DNA of 64,000 nt from Amphiura filiformis (GCF_039555335.1 NC_092628.1:63745235-63809234); one strand, 5' to 3'; numbered from the stretch's first letter, positions 15,501 to 25,225 are shown. Translations and numbers: made by a program. The notes: generated from the letters alone by a model not told the origin.

Positions 15501-16148
15501 AAAAGCAGTCACCAGCTATTACTCTTTCTAAAGTATCGGTCCATGATTTGACTTTGCTGATTGAGCCAATCAGATGCCAGTAATTCATGACCTGATTCAT
15601 TCAGCCAATCAGGACCCTCAACTCATTTACATACTTCATCAATATATGAAATAATTGCAATGTTATGCTACACTGATTATAAAGACGAAAATAACATCTG
15701 TTGCTTCATGAGAGCAGCATAAGTTACTTGTATCTGATAACCTTTGTAACCCCATGTGAATAACATTGGTGGTTGGGCACAGATAATTGTGGTATTAGTT
15801 AGAGAGCACAATGATTCATTTATCATATTATCAGTGCCGATCAAAGTAAACAATTTCATGTGAATAAATCATGCAAGTATTTTTAAACCAAACATTTTGA
15901 GAGATGTTGTGGTCATTACACTCAGCTTCTTTAGATAATGATGTTTCACTGGCTGTTTGTGTTTGCAATAATCTGTTTGATATATACATTAATACTTATC
16001 TGTTTCCTATTTTTCAGGTCCAGTTGAGTATGTGATAGCAGCCACTAAGGTAATCAATGGACACAACTGGCTACAATCTATTATGGATAACCCAGTCCCA
16101 GACATTCCAGATATTGATGCATCAGCATCAGCTAGTCGCATTAGATGA
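553..16148 (+). CDS. VPS33A: Vacuolar protein sorting-associated protein 33A, 5'-partial, 14 exons
   Basis: VPS33A is the Sec1/Munc18-family subunit of the HOPS and CORVET tethers; it binds and templates SNAREs for late endosome-lysosome fusion. Exons: 553-618, 1507-1740, 2658-2762, 4883-4999, 5719-5893, 6917-7119, 7596-7686, 8343-8417, 9023-9102, 9733-9819, 10160-10291, 12996-13164, 15063-15176, 16018-16148 (stop TGA). All junctions are GT-AG and phases join, giving 592 residues. The match to animal VPS33A is collinear throughout: [73 protein letters not shown] and [20 protein letters not shown]. These argue for the A rather than the B paralogue. The N-terminal exon(s), about 35 residues, are outside the window. 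Oddities are a run of six glutamines at 6967-6984 and an acidic/Ser-Ala tail of about 20 residues beyond the usual C-terminus. Identity is near certain from remembered family sequence; the outer splice choices are inferred by eye. Confidence 0.96.
651..905. mobile_element. Foldback MITE, TGTGACAC family, copy 1
   Basis: Terminal inverted repeats of about 30 bp begin GTGACACAATCCGGTCCATG and end with the imperfect complement GTGTCAC. The interior has no frame. Other copies lie at 2198-2464, 20561-20795 and 46233-46488. It sits just inside the first visible VPS33A intron. Confidence 0.8.
908..1129. mobile_element. Foldback MITE, ACCGTAAAACCCCGTC ends
   Basis: The left arm TACCGTAAACCCCGTCTACA (from 908) is mirrored by the right arm ending at 1129, giving about 33 bp of inverted repeat with TA at both edges. 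It lies back to back with the MITE at 651-905. It is non-coding. Confidence 0.75.
2198..2464. mobile_element. Foldback MITE, TGTGACAC family, copy 2
   Basis: Same terminal repeats and interior as 651-905, in the same orientation, including the internal word CTAGACCTTTGGTGTTTTCA. It lies in the VPS33A intron before the exon at 2658. Confidence 0.8.
2809..3915. mobile_element. 1.1-kb palindromic repeat with an internal ~400-bp tandem duplication
   Basis: The outer ~150 bp (2809-2960 and about 3750-3915) are inverted copies that include CATAATTCCAGGGTT-type ends. Between them a unit of about 400 bp occurs twice head to tail (about 2876-3290 and 3291-3700). Each unit is itself partly palindromic (TTTTTAAAAATTAATAAAA in both orientations). 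No protein is encoded. A diverged relative of the arm may occur at 56560-56660. Confidence 0.7.
3969..4834. mobile_element. Element with TACAAGCCG ends enclosing a tandem array
   Basis: The left edge has TACAAGCCGACGAC and a small hairpin (AAGCCGAC/GTCGGCTT at 3972-3994). The right edge has GCCGGCGGCTTGTA, its inverse. A TTTCTTTCTTTC stretch follows the left hairpin and then the array at 4200-4790. The layout resembles the element at 54834-55752. It lies wholly in the VPS33A intron before the exon at 4883. Confidence 0.5.
4200..4790 (+). repeat. Tandem array, about five units of ~125 bp
   Basis: The phrase ATGATAGACCTTAGTGAGAC recurs at about 4205, 4333, 4464, 4590 and 4713, each followed by AAAACAAAAAGTCAATGGTG. 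Unit length varies between roughly 115 and 130 bp because the later units carry small deletions. Confidence 0.85.
5124..5657. mobile_element. Diverged foldback MITE of the TATGTGACC family
   Basis: The ends (ACATGACCTTCTG near 5125; AGGAGGTCACATATA near 5657) and the internal paired blocks around AGTAGTATGTCCTTTGTGAATG match the better preserved copy at 22832-23098. A second inverted-repeat block around ATTCATGAACAGGGTTGTAG (about 5290-5525) looks like a nested insertion. Confidence 0.5.
6581..6763. mobile_element. Foldback MITE, CTATTCCAGTTGAAATCC family, copy 1
   Basis: The element reads GGGCTATTtAAGTTGACAAC CATACACCCCC at the left and ends in GGATTTCAACTGGAATAACC at the right. It is about 180 bp, almost a complete hairpin. 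Other copies are at 22121-22298, 24228-24408, 27531-27717 and 30883-31003. Confidence 0.8.
7215..7565. mobile_element. Foldback element next to a VPS33A acceptor
   Basis: The left arm from ATGAAGAGCTTGTTTCTAAA is the imperfect inverse of the right arm ending AATAAGCTCTTCAT, with about 60 bp paired. Its right end lies only 30 bp upstream of the exon at 7596. It is non-coding. Confidence 0.6.
7725..8080. mobile_element. Foldback element, AACCAC(A/G)GAATTA ends
   Basis: The left arm CCACCACAGAATTAGAGAAG is mirrored by ATTCTGTGGTTCCCACTCAC at the right, and an inner pair uses AATTGGGGGTATTC. A related copy is at 29503-29815. Short open frames here are by-products of its GC-richer sequence and carry no recognisable protein. 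Confidence 0.65.
8621..8808. mobile_element. 188-bp foldback element with near-perfect 35-bp arms
   Basis: TAATCAAATTAAGTATTTCT TGGCCAAACTGGAACA at the left is exactly mirrored by the right arm at 8771-8808. The interior is rich in CG and GTGT words. It is a typical hairpin MITE in a VPS33A intron. Confidence 0.8.
10402..10662. mobile_element. Foldback MITE, GATCAGCTC family, copy 1
   Basis: Ends TATACTTTGATCAGCTCGTA and AGAGCTGATCAAAGTATA are inverse. Further copies lie at 12499-12759 and 30092-30311. Confidence 0.75.
10767..11234. mobile_element. 468-bp foldback element carrying a retroelement fragment
   Basis: Arms of about 130 bp (10767-10905 and 11096-11234) begin AATTGATAATTTAAGTCTAG and share CATCCTATCCTGGATGCTTC in inverse orientation. 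The unpaired middle encodes the reverse-transcriptase-associated fragment annotated at 10895-11086. Penelope-like elements often carry flanking repeats in inverted orientation, so this may be either a truncated element or a foldback element that captured one. Confidence 0.7.
10895..11086 (-). pseudogene. C-terminal fragment of a Penelope-like/GIY-YIG retroelement protein
   Basis: The minus strand is open for 63 codons to a TGA and reads ...[20 protein letters not shown]..., then [14 protein letters not shown]. The [17 protein letters not shown] and PSLNR signatures are typical of the extreme C-terminus of Penelope-like retroelements, beyond their GIY-YIG endonuclease. I recognise them from memory, not from a search. 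No upstream reverse transcriptase is present, so this is a remnant. Confidence 0.6.
11626..11950. mobile_element. Foldback element, CACAGAGGAGAGAG ends
   Basis: Left GGATATTTGCCACAGAGGAG and right CTCCTCTGTGATATTTGCT are inverse, and pairing continues for about 50 bp through ACCAGTCAAAGTC. The interior is rich in CG. It is non-coding. Confidence 0.75.
12499..12759. mobile_element. Foldback MITE, GATCAGCTC family, copy 2, inserted in another repeat
   Basis: Ends TATACTATGATCAGTTCG and GAGCTGATCAAACTATA are inverse. The flanks (about 12474-12498 and 12760-12870) match one continuous stretch at about 33514-33690, so this copy interrupts an older repeat. Confidence 0.75.
13188..13593. mobile_element. 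Foldback-ended element in the VPS33A intron after exon 12
   Basis: About 35 bp at the left (GGGAAGTAATACAAAACATA, then TAAACAAAGTTAA) are mirrored at the right (TTAAACTTTGTTTATATGTT, then TTGTGTTACTCCCC). The interior contains the palindrome CCCACCTAGGTGGG and a pyrimidine-rich half but no recognisable protein. Its left edge begins only 24 bp after the exon donor at 13164. Confidence 0.6.
13980..14194 (+). mobile_element. MITE with 3-bp TAA target duplication, copy 1
   Basis: The element begins GGGCTCATATTGAAATtCCC and ends with its inverse. It is flanked by TAA on both sides (13977-13979 and 14195-14197). A near-identical copy in the same orientation lies at 25226-25439, flanked by TTA. The TWA duplication is typical of PIF/Harbinger-type transposition. 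Confidence 0.8.
14233..14946. mobile_element. Composite: TATGACCTGCT foldback MITE interrupted by a second foldback element
   Basis: The outer ends (TATGACCTGCTGCCATGACG; inverse near 14946) belong to the TATGTGACC family seen at 22832-23098 and 33177-33440. The internal word GTATGTCCTTTGTGAATG is also shared with that family. The element is about 714 bp instead of ~267 because another element, 14416-14844, sits inside it. Confidence 0.65.
14416..14844. mobile_element. Nested foldback element with ~130-bp arms
   Basis: The left arm from AAAAGTGGTTTTCCAAGTAA is mirrored by the right arm ending TTGGAAAACCACTTTT. Pairing extends through GTCAGACAAAAGTCTTTGAA. The loop contains a duplicated AAGTGGCTCGTCTG. 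It is inserted in the older MITE at 14233-14946. Confidence 0.75.
15203..15396. mobile_element. Foldback element with GATC-rich core
   Basis: TGTAACCGTGCAGAATGTTG, then ATGGGGATCAGATC, is mirrored at 15340-15396. The centre is dense in GATC and CGATC words. It begins 26 bp after the VPS33A exon ending at 15176. Confidence 0.75.
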
Positions 16149-16959
16149 GAAACTAAGAAAATTAGTGATATATTTTATATTGTATTTAGCAAAGAAGAAA
16201 TCATATATCTAGGAAGTATTGCTTTCAATATCACATTTTTTCCTCATGCAGTTTTCCAGGAGTTAGCCCAAAACAAACAGCATTCCTTATGGTGCACTTG
16301 AATTCTTACTTAATGTAATCATAATGGACCAAATATACAACTCACTGAGGTATTGCCGATTATAGTAGTATCTCAAGGCGGTGTCAGGACGTTTCGCCCC
16401 GCACCAGTACATACCACTACCAGTTCGCCCCAATACACGTACATACCACGACCAGTTCGCCCCAATACACGTACATACCACGACAAGTTCGCCCCAATTG
16501 ACTCACTGTGTAAACTGTAAAGTGCCGTGAATGCAGTACATGCGGTCGATCATACGGCCAATCAATACAACTTCCAATTGTTTGCATTTAGGGCCTATAT
16601 TCATGTATTATAATCAATACGACCTCCCATTGCTATTCAGCATGTCACCTCTTGAGTGCATGGATGTATTTTTAGACTTTTTAGTGTGCTTATAAATTAT
16701 AAGTATCATCGTATTATTATTATTGTTATTATTATCATTATTTCACACATATAATACATTTTATTTTGTATTCTTGTCTTCGTCAAGTTTGTTGTTCCTA
16801 TATTTTTCCTACTGTAGTAGTATGACAATAATAAGCATATTAAAGTATTTAATAATAAACCATGATAACAGGGGTAACTATTAGGCACTTCTTATTAGGC
16901 TCTAATAATAGAATCTTTACCTATCATGTATTAATATGATGAGAGCATAGCTATGATGT

Positions 16960-17034
16960 AAATAATAATAATAATAATAATAATAACACTAATAATAATA
17001 ATAATAATAATAATAAAAATACTAATGATAATAA
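16960..17034 (+). repeat. (AAT)n microsatellite
   Basis: Imperfect run of AAT/ATA triplets interrupted by ACACTAATA and AAAATACTAATG. It lies within the transposon at 16380-20435. Confidence 0.9.
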
Positions 17035-19674
17035 TAATACTTTCTTTACAAAGATATTAATTATCTAATTAAAGGGTGCTATTATACAGTCTACAGCCTG
17101 ACCACGCACACGGCATAAAACGACCAACTTCTGTGCTTCCAAATCTGGGTATTTGATATACCCAGATATGGAAGACCTATGTAGTGCATGTGAACAGGAA
17201 AAATAACGAGTTATGAAGTTTAAAATGAAATATCCCTATAACGCATTATATAATGCAATCACTTTGTAAACATGTTTGAATGCTGAACATGTTGGAGTAT
17301 AGGGATAGTTTTTAGAAAGAATGGAAAAAAACACGCTAAAAATTTTCCACCTAGTAGAATTTGGAAGACATTTGCATACCCTACTCGAATTAACTTCCAA
17401 ACTTTCCTCTTTGAAAAATGTATACGGGTCTGTAGGAAGCGGCCATATAATTATTTCCAATTTGCATTCAATGCAAGGATAAGAATTAATATACGAAACT
17501 AACTATAAATTGCACACAGGTGACAAATGGAGCAGAAACGGTGTCAAATTATGTCAATCACTGATTATATCTTGTCTCATATATGAGAACTGTTATATCA
17601 GCCTCAAATATCTAGTGGCCTGTTGGGTCAGCATTGTTGGAAGTTATACTGGCCCAATGCAAAATCCACTGGCGCAGGGCCACCGGACCACCGCTTAAAT
17701 ATGTCCCTGCCTTTAATAGGCCCTACGGGTGAAACTGATAATTTTAATTATTAAAATAATTTAGTTATTATCAAATTTACATTCTAAAGTTATTATGTAG
17801 GCCTACAGGCGAATGCCATGTTGCATTCTTGACGTGAAAATACTATTATTCAACAAAGAATTAGGCCTGGTTTATAAGCGCTTCGACCATGTTGACCGTG
17901 TCCTAATAGGGATTTCCTTTTAATAAAGGAGCACCGCAAGCAATGCCGCATGTAGAATAGGCCTATCCATTGGTATATATTCAAAATAGCTGTCAATCAT
18001 CAGAATAGTTAGATTGTACCCTTTTTCATTAATAAGTACGTGATTAATATTATGTGATGAGACGCTTTTGTGATGCTTTATATGGTGAGCTCAAAACGCA
18101 TTTTTCCGCTTTCTGCGCTCAACATCTATAATACCGCGTGTATGTTTGTAGGATTGAGTGGGTGTGTGGGGGTTGTGTAAGGCGGATGGGTGTGTATTTT
18201 GTATTGTAGTTTTGATATGATAAGCCTTGGAATTTGGTGGTAGGGCCTATATGCAATGTCAGAAAGAACCATTTATAGACATGAAAAAGATTTTGCAAAG
18301 GCCAAAGAACCATTTGGGGGTTCTTGCAATTTCTCATAAAACACACACTATTCTCTTTTAGCTGTGCTGTAATACCCTTTTCTGATATAGTTTAAAAGGG
18401 GAAATGATGTGCACGAAAAAAGATTGAAATACAGAAATAGAAATCAAAGCACCTATATCACTTAACACATTATTGCCATCACTTTTAAATGCTAAACATG
18501 TTAGTATGATAACCGGTAGTTTTTAGTCATATGCATGTATATTGTTATTATCATCATATACTGTACATGTACAATGCGTCTGCGTGAATAAAATATTTAA
18601 CGAGAACAAGAGAAAGAAGTCATACATTTTCGAGTTCAAACATTCCGCCTTGAAGAGTCAGAGGATTTGAACTTTTCACCAAATGACCCTATACTATATA
18701 CCGGTACCATCGAGCTGTAACCCATGCCTGGGGGAACCCATGCACAATTTATTATGATCAACTGCCAGATTGTGCTCAATTGAAAAAAAAAAGATTTTTT
18801 AAAGTCTAATATGAAAATATTTTTGTTTATTGTAGAGAGTTGTAACGCGCATATCAAGCTATATGAGGATGAATAATTATCTGAGACTAATATTTAAAAA
18901 TTGTTATAAGATTAATATCTTTGATTATTTTAGAACATCAGTTTAGAATCCTGACAGTTGTTACTAAAATAATATTTGGCAAAGAATAACCAAATTAAAA
19001 TTTTACCGAAATCGTACTGTAGGCCTATGGGTTTTAACCAGTTTTGCAAACAAAATCATTGCATTTTTCTTTTTCGCGGCACTGCCTCCCGATACACCTC
19101 CGTCGCAAACACAAACACGGCCCGTAATCCCCCGGGGTCATAAATCAAATTGAGAGCATACGGTACTAGGCCTACTTATCAAGCAATCGATCGTACATCA
19201 GTGTGTAAGGCACACGGCCGCGGGCCCGGGGACTTGTCTAGCAAGGTACGCCGTCCATGTGTTCTGGGACTTTTGCGTGCTTTGGTCCCGGTACCATTGA
19301 TTGAACACATATCACACCCGGCGTTTTCGTGTAAGTGGCAGGAAGTATCCGCCGCTAACACGCGGTGCAAAAAGGGGGCGAAAGTCAGTGCACAGCACGG
19401 AACCCACAAGACATCTTTAAAAAAATGGCCAAATATTTTTTCAGTCCATTTAATAGTTTCATTATGTCAAAGAAGATCTTCTCTGATTTAATATGTTTAT
19501 AGGACTGAAAGTTTTGAACATCTCAAACTTATTTTAACTGAGTTTGAGTTGGTAAAATAAAAATACACAAAACTCGCAGGAGTTTTTTGTTGTTTTTATT
19601 TTCTTTTATATAATTTACATGTTTAACACTACTAAGTAAATTGTAAAAAGTTAACATAATTTGTAAAATAAGAA

Positions 19675-19710
19675 CACCTGAGACGAATATACCTATATTC
19701 GTCTCAGGTG
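19675..19710. repeat. Perfect 16-bp-arm hairpin
   Basis: CACCTGAGACGAATAT and its exact complement are separated by ACCT. No terminator or gene lies next to it. It could be a cruciform site or a relic of an insertion within the surrounding transposon. Confidence 0.85.
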
Positions 19711-20560
19711 AAAACATACGGTAGGCCTACCTGTTATTTAAAATAATGTATATTTAAAATAAAGTAAGGATTTAACATAAAAAATACATATATCAAGACC
19801 TACATTTCAGACATACACATGTATTAAATTAATTATTGTTAATGAAAATATAGACCTAAGCTAATAGTAGTGACATCAGAAATTTATTTTGTAACACGGG
19901 CGTATCATCATGTATTAATGTTTTGTTATGAGTACCAATCTTCAGTCCGTCAGCATACCATTTGCTTATACTAGTCCTACATTAAATTTAATAATACACG
20001 CCGGGCTTCAAGCAATCGATCAGGAAACACAGTCAATAACGGGAGTGTAGGCTGATTGCACGTATGTGTAATTGAATGGGCGGAAGTGAAGAGGTCGGGA
20101 AGAGGTGCAAGTAGCCTATTTCCGGCACAGCATTAGATTTCCGTGGGTAGAAAATTAGCGAGAAAAGCACTAAAAAACGAGTTTCACGACGAGGAATTGC
20201 GTATTCTAAGGCCTACAATGATCCCGGGCAATGATCTCTTGACGTAACTGTTATGATTGATCGTATTGATTGGCATTGGTCGCATGCACACTACGGCAAC
20301 GTTACACAGTGAGTCAATTGGGGCGAACTGGTCGTGGTATGTACGTGTATTGGGGCGAACTGGTCGTGGTATGTATTGTGTATTGGGTGAACCTTTTTGG
20401 GGCGAATGTGTTTCGGGGTGAGACGTCTCGCATTCCTCAAGGCATACTGCATGGTGGGAGGGTGGGAAATTGTGCAAAAAAAAGGCCATTGCAGGTGTTC
20501 ATGCACACCGAGTCAAATAGTTTAGTTCAGGTATAAACAAAATAATCTTTGTTTTATATT

Positions 20561-20795
20561 TGTGACACGATCTGGTCCACAGAACCAAAGGAGGCATTTT
20601 TGAAATTTTAGTTAATAATTAGCTGATACAAACATTAGGCTATCATATACTGAAAACACAAAAGGTCATGAAGTTATGAAGTTTTGTGATGTTTATTTTC
20701 TTATGTATTTTATTGTTTTTTTTACTCCATATTTTTGCCTTATCTCAATTTCAAATATGCCTTTTTTGGCCTCCATGGACCAGATCATGTCACAT
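20561..20795. mobile_element. Foldback MITE, TGTGACAC family, copy 3
   Basis: Ends TGTGACACGATCTGGTCCA and TGGACCAGATCATGTCACA. The interior is in the opposite orientation to the copies at 651 and 2198. It lies just right of the 4-kb transposon. Confidence 0.8.
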
Positions 20796-22120
20796 TTTGT
20801 TTCAATAGTATACACAACTTATTGAATCATGGAAACCACAATTTCAATTTTTATGCAAGTTTTTGAGGCAAGTAATGAGTAAGAAAGAAGAAAGTTATTT
20901 TTAGTTTAATCACAACTAACATTAGACCTGGGGTTGTTTCACAAAGTTTTGAAGACATCAAGTGGTAAGAACTTCATCTGTAATCATATCAGCTTTTTGT
21001 TCTAAGTCCTCTTTACTCATTATGCATAAAATGGTAAATTATGTTTTTGATGCATCATGATACATCATATTGCTATGCTGAATCAAAGTAGAAAAGATGT
21101 TGAGAATGTGATGGTTTACTTATTAGGTTATAATAAGGCCTTTTTACAACTCGCTGTCATCTGAAGCAACCCATAATGATTATCATACTTTGGCCGTACA
21201 CAGAACGGGTTCTGGAAGCATGACCTAACATGTTCTTTTTGTTCTTGTTCTGAGATTAAACATTTTTATACAAATTTTGTCAGCTAACATAAATAATTTT
21301 TCCTTTCACTTTTCATATGTTTTGTTATTGTCTTGTCTTGTTCTTTTTTCTAATGTGCAATTATTTTTGAAACAATTGATAAGAGATTTAAGAGATGGGC
21401 ACCCAAAGTATTACCACACTTTTGCACCTTTCTGTTAAACTGAAGAAAAGTATTATGTACTGTATTCAACTTCATAAGTACCCCTCTGCTAATAAGTGCC
21501 CCCTACTTACAAGTGACAACTGTCTAAGCACCCCTTTTCAGTGCACCTGAACAACTAAATTCCAAAAAATGTCGGAATAAAATTACCTTCTAAACCCATT
21601 TTTGCAATTTAGCATTTACCCATTATAATGATTTGGCTTCCAATTTTATTGTATTTTTAATTTAATGTGTGTAAATCCCAATTTTAACTTTTATTTCAAA
21701 ATTTTGTTTGCTGCAACTCACTCTGAAAATGACCGACTTAAGTGCCAGGGATCTAATCAGGTCGAATATGTTACGTGTCAAAGATTCTTGACTAGGAGAT
21801 ATCAAGACTGTGTATAGTCTTGTGTGTATTAAGACTATGGGAAATCCATGATATTGGATTGTTATGCATGAGGTACAAAATAGTGTATTTTCAGTATTTC
21901 TCAAGTAAACACATTACTTATTAAAGTTCACAACAATATCACTTGGCATGTGTAATAAGCAAAATGTATGCATTTCATGCCGATTGCAAATTACACACAC
22001 ACTAGTTAGAAATCAAAGTTTGCTGTGTAAATGGAAAAATGGTTTTAAATACACACAATGGTAATTTTGGTAATGTCTGATCTCTCCTAGTCTTAACCTC
22101 TTTGATAAGTATATAAATGA

Positions 22121-22298
22121 GCTATTCTCATTTAAATCCATACACCCCCTATGGAAGACATCCTTAATTTGCCACAGATGGAGTTAAATTTTAAATGGGG
22201 TTACCTGAATGTGTGACATTTGAAATTTACACCCCCTGTGTAGGAGATTAAGGTCATGACTTCCATGGGGTGTATGGCTTTCAACTGGAATAGCCCAT
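22121..22298. mobile_element. Foldback MITE, CTATTCCAGTTGAAATCC family, copy 2
   Basis: GCTATTCTCATTTAAATCCA plus CACCCCCTATGGAAGACAT at the left is mirrored by GGTGTATGGCTTTCAACTGG at the right. Same family as 6581-6763. Confidence 0.8.
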
Positions 22299-22385
22299 TA
22301 GGATAATGGAGAATGTTGTCAACCTCTAGAAAGATCAATTGACAATTGTGTCCTCTCCATTCAAAGTAATTTATCTGTAAGGGAT

Positions 22386-22495
22386 GAAATCAAAACTTAA
22401 CCTCCGGTTCCACCAAGTTCTGTCTAGTTTCCATTGTTAAGAACAATAGAAACCGGATGGAACCTGTGTTCAACCGCTGGTTGAGTTTTGATTTC
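22386..22495. mobile_element. 110-bp foldback element
   Basis: GAAATCAAAACTTAACCTCC is mirrored by GGTTGAGTTTTGATTTC, and the middle pairs through GGTTCCA and GTTTC(C/T)ATTGTT. The whole piece can form one long hairpin. Confidence 0.65.
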
Positions 22496-22831
22496 CTTCC
22501 TAACAAATCTTGCATCACACACCTATTATCTATTCATCCGTGTGAAGATCAAAACAAAAACAACCAGAAAAAAGACGTTATGCTTGTCAAAAATTATACT
22601 CTTATGAGATGCTTCAAAAAACACTAATAAAGTTATATGAATACAATTGTATGTAGATATTATGAAAGCTTGAATTCCATAAAACATAAGTCGACATTTA
22701 AGTACATGTATATTTCTGTGTTCTTTTCTATTTTTGAGTGTCAATTTGTGTGGTGTTCCTAGCTGCAAAACTTTGGAAAGTGACCAAACAGGGAAAATGA
22801 TACCCTATCGGAGACTTCCTGTCACTGAAAA

Positions 22832-23098
22832 TATGTGACCTGCTCCCATGAAATGAGCATAAAGTCGCAATTTGGTAGTATCCGAGATGTTCCAACTGTT
22901 GAGTTATGTTCTTTGCTTGAAGACACTTATTGGCAGTGGTATGTCCTTTGTGAATGGGGACAAAATTTCATACAGAGTAAAGCATATGTCCCCATTCACA
23001 AAGGACATACTACTGATACAGGTGTCATCAAACAATTGGAAGGTCTCGAAACCACTAACTTGAGACTTTACCCTCATCTTGTGGGAACAGGTCACATA
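22832..23098. mobile_element. Foldback MITE, TATGTGACC family
   Basis: TATGTGACCTGCTCCCATGA is mirrored by GTGGGAACAGGTCACATA. An inner palindrome (GTATGTCCTTTGTGAATGGG and inverse) makes the whole element a hairpin. Open frames here come from the palindrome and are not genes. Confidence 0.8.
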
Positions 23099-23461
23099 CA
23101 CCCTATTTGCAAGACTGCACATTCCTGTATTTTTGTCTCACCTGAACTTGTCCAGAGACTACGCAGTCACTATTCAGAGAAAATAATGCATTTTCTTTTT
23201 CAATTCAGGCAAGGATAGTGCACCATTGATGGTGCTCTTGTATAAAATATAAAACCAAACAAATTTAAATAAACAAACTGGCTAGAGTCCAATTTATTAT
23301 AAGTTGGTATGGCATAACCTTTAACTAATATATATCCTAATCTAATACCGTTTGACTTAAGTCCTGCTAGGACACAGCAGATAGGCCGCCCCTCTTCATA
23401 ATACCATTAAAACTTTACAGCCAAATTTTGTTGCTTGTGAACTTGCTTCATCCGATGCTTA

Positions 23462-23716
23462 TATGTGACATGATCAAAGGGAGTGAGTCACATGTCAGCA
23501 ATTTTCAATAAGAAGTTTTTTACATCATTTTCTGGCAGTTCACAAATGCTACATTTTGATGCAAACCCCATCAAAATTGGACATCTGGTTACAGAGTTAT
23601 GAGCAATTTATCAATGGTTGAAAACAATATAAAAAAAAGAATTTGAACACTGTTTTTGCCAATATCTCAAACAATATTAGCGACGTCCGACTCATTCCCC
23701 TTGATCATGTCACATA
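23462..23716. mobile_element. Foldback MITE, TATGTGACATGATC ends
   Basis: TATGTGACATGATCAAAGGG at the left and CCCCTTGATCATGTCACATA at the right are inverse. The interior is unrelated to the other TGTGAC-ended families. Confidence 0.75.
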
Positions 23717-23726
23717 TTGTAATAAT

Positions 23727-23985
23727 AATAAAGTTGGATTTATATATCGCCTTTTTCTAGAGCATTCAAAATGCTCTTAATTTCGCTGCCATGGTGAATC
23801 ATCAGAATCAGATCACATCCATGCCGGTTGCAACCAAACCTGGTGCATACCTATCTGCACTTCTAACACCCACCAAGTATCTGTGCAGCTCCCCAAATTC
23901 CATTGGGTAAAGGAAGTTCCTGCATCTTAAGAATGGATGTGCAACTGTTCACAATACTATTGTGCTCTTAAGACAACACAAATAA
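23727..23985 (+). repeat. Interspersed repeat with ATATAGCGCC-type tail, copy 1
   Basis: TTTATATATCGCCTTTTTCT, CGCTGCCATGGTGAATCATC and AGCTCCCCAAATTCC recur in the same order on the minus strand at 45355-45547. The GCGCTATATAAA-like end is common in 3' tails of invertebrate LINE/SINE repeats. No frame is visible. Confidence 0.55.
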
Positions 23986-24227
23986 CTTGACAAAGGTAAC
24001 AACCAAGTTGGTAGCACTTGGACACAATATTCAAATGACAACAATAGTGAGACAAGTTTGATTGTCTAAATGTTCATTTATTTTAGTACAAAGAGATCTA
24101 CATAAAGATAACTATGATTCTGATATACATATACTTCTCTACCCCTGTCATCCCAGTGTTTTAAAAATAATTCCCACAAAAATGGCGACAATATAAAGGC
24201 AGTATCAAGTTATGTATCAGGAACATT

Positions 24228-24408
24228 GGGTTATTCCAGTTGAAATCCATACACCCCTATGAAAGACAATACCTTAATCTCCCACAAAGAGTGTGTAGAT
24301 TTCAAATGGAGTCACCCATTCAGGTAACCCTATGTGAAATTCATATTTCATACAGATTAGGGTTATGTCTTCCATAGGGGTGTAAGGATTTCAACTGGAA
24401 TAGCCCAT
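24228..24408. mobile_element. Foldback MITE, CTATTCCAGTTGAAATCC family, copy 3
   Basis: GGGTTATTCCAGTTGAAATC at the left is the inverse of GATTTCAACTGGAATAGCCC at the right. Interior as in the other copies. Confidence 0.85.
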
Positions 24409-25225
24409 TGCTGGATACCCTGACTAGGAGGATAACTTGTAAAATACATTTTATTTCATACTTTACTGACTAATCTTTCAGATAGTCAATTCAACTATTT
24501 CACCGAAGACAATATTTTGCTACATATCGGAGGGTTTCTATGTATTGGCTCTAAAAATGAAGTAGATTATTTCATTTGTAAACTAACAATGGGTTGGTTC
24601 AAGTGTTTTATTTCCATTTTGTTTACTTTTTGTAATTGCAAATCTTTCTGTAATTCCATTCAAAGTGCTAGAGTTACAATCAAATTCAAATAAAAGATTT
24701 CAACCAGGTTTTGTTCAACTTAGAATGAGAAAGATTATAATTATATGAAAAATGTATCATGCCCATAGACAAAACAATTAAAACTGATTTATTACATACT
24801 ATATTTGTGGCATTATAGTCTGGGTTTCCCTTGTGATTTGGTTTGAGTTGATCTGGGTATAAATTCTACGATATCAAATAAACAAAAGTACAACTGATCT
24901 AATAATAAAGATTTATAATTCCCTTTTTCATGAGCTTAAAATGATTCTCTGTTACTAATAAACTTTTACATAAACAATATATCTGTATCACATTTCACTA
25001 TTAACTACTTTTCACTTTAAAGTCACAACACATACACTCACACCTTCACCCCACATACACATAAAAATTAAATTTATAGTTGTAACAAATTACAACAAAT
25101 AACACCTCGGTTTACAACTGAAAAGTGTCAGGGTGTATACTAATACTTTTCCCAAGAAACTAATAAAAATCACCATTTTTTTATTCTGCGTAATTTCCAG
25201 TTTTGTCTGTTACACAACTGCATTA

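Larger units (their letters stand above)
16380..20435. mobile_element. 4.06-kb DNA transposon with 8-bp target duplication and iterated terminal repeats
   Basis: CTCAAGGC occurs immediately outside both ends (16372-16379 and 20436-20443). The termini (GACGTTTCGCCCCG left; inverse of GACGTCTCACCCCG right) lead into inverted arrays of a 32-bp unit, CAGTTCGCCCCAATACACGT plus ACATACCACGAC: roughly three copies at 16388-16500 and two to three at about 20317-20415. Pairing continues to about 16580 and 20240. An 8-bp duplication is typical of hAT-type elements. No transposase frame was found, so the copy is non-autonomous. It also contains an (AAT)n tract at 16960-17034 and a hairpin at 19675-19710. 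Confidence 0.75.

Noticed and set aside
16854..16859. AATAAA as the VPS33A polyadenylation signal
   Set aside because: It lies 706 bp after the stop and inside the transposon beginning at 16380. It is possible, but too weak to annotate.
17802..20215. Recurrent TAGGCCTA-like words as a regulatory motif
   Set aside because: They are scattered throughout the window in many contexts and look like a general compositional feature of this genome.
22835..23218. 127-codon open frame
   Set aside because: It runs across a palindromic MITE and its frame is produced on both strands by the inverted repeat. No protein family is recognised.
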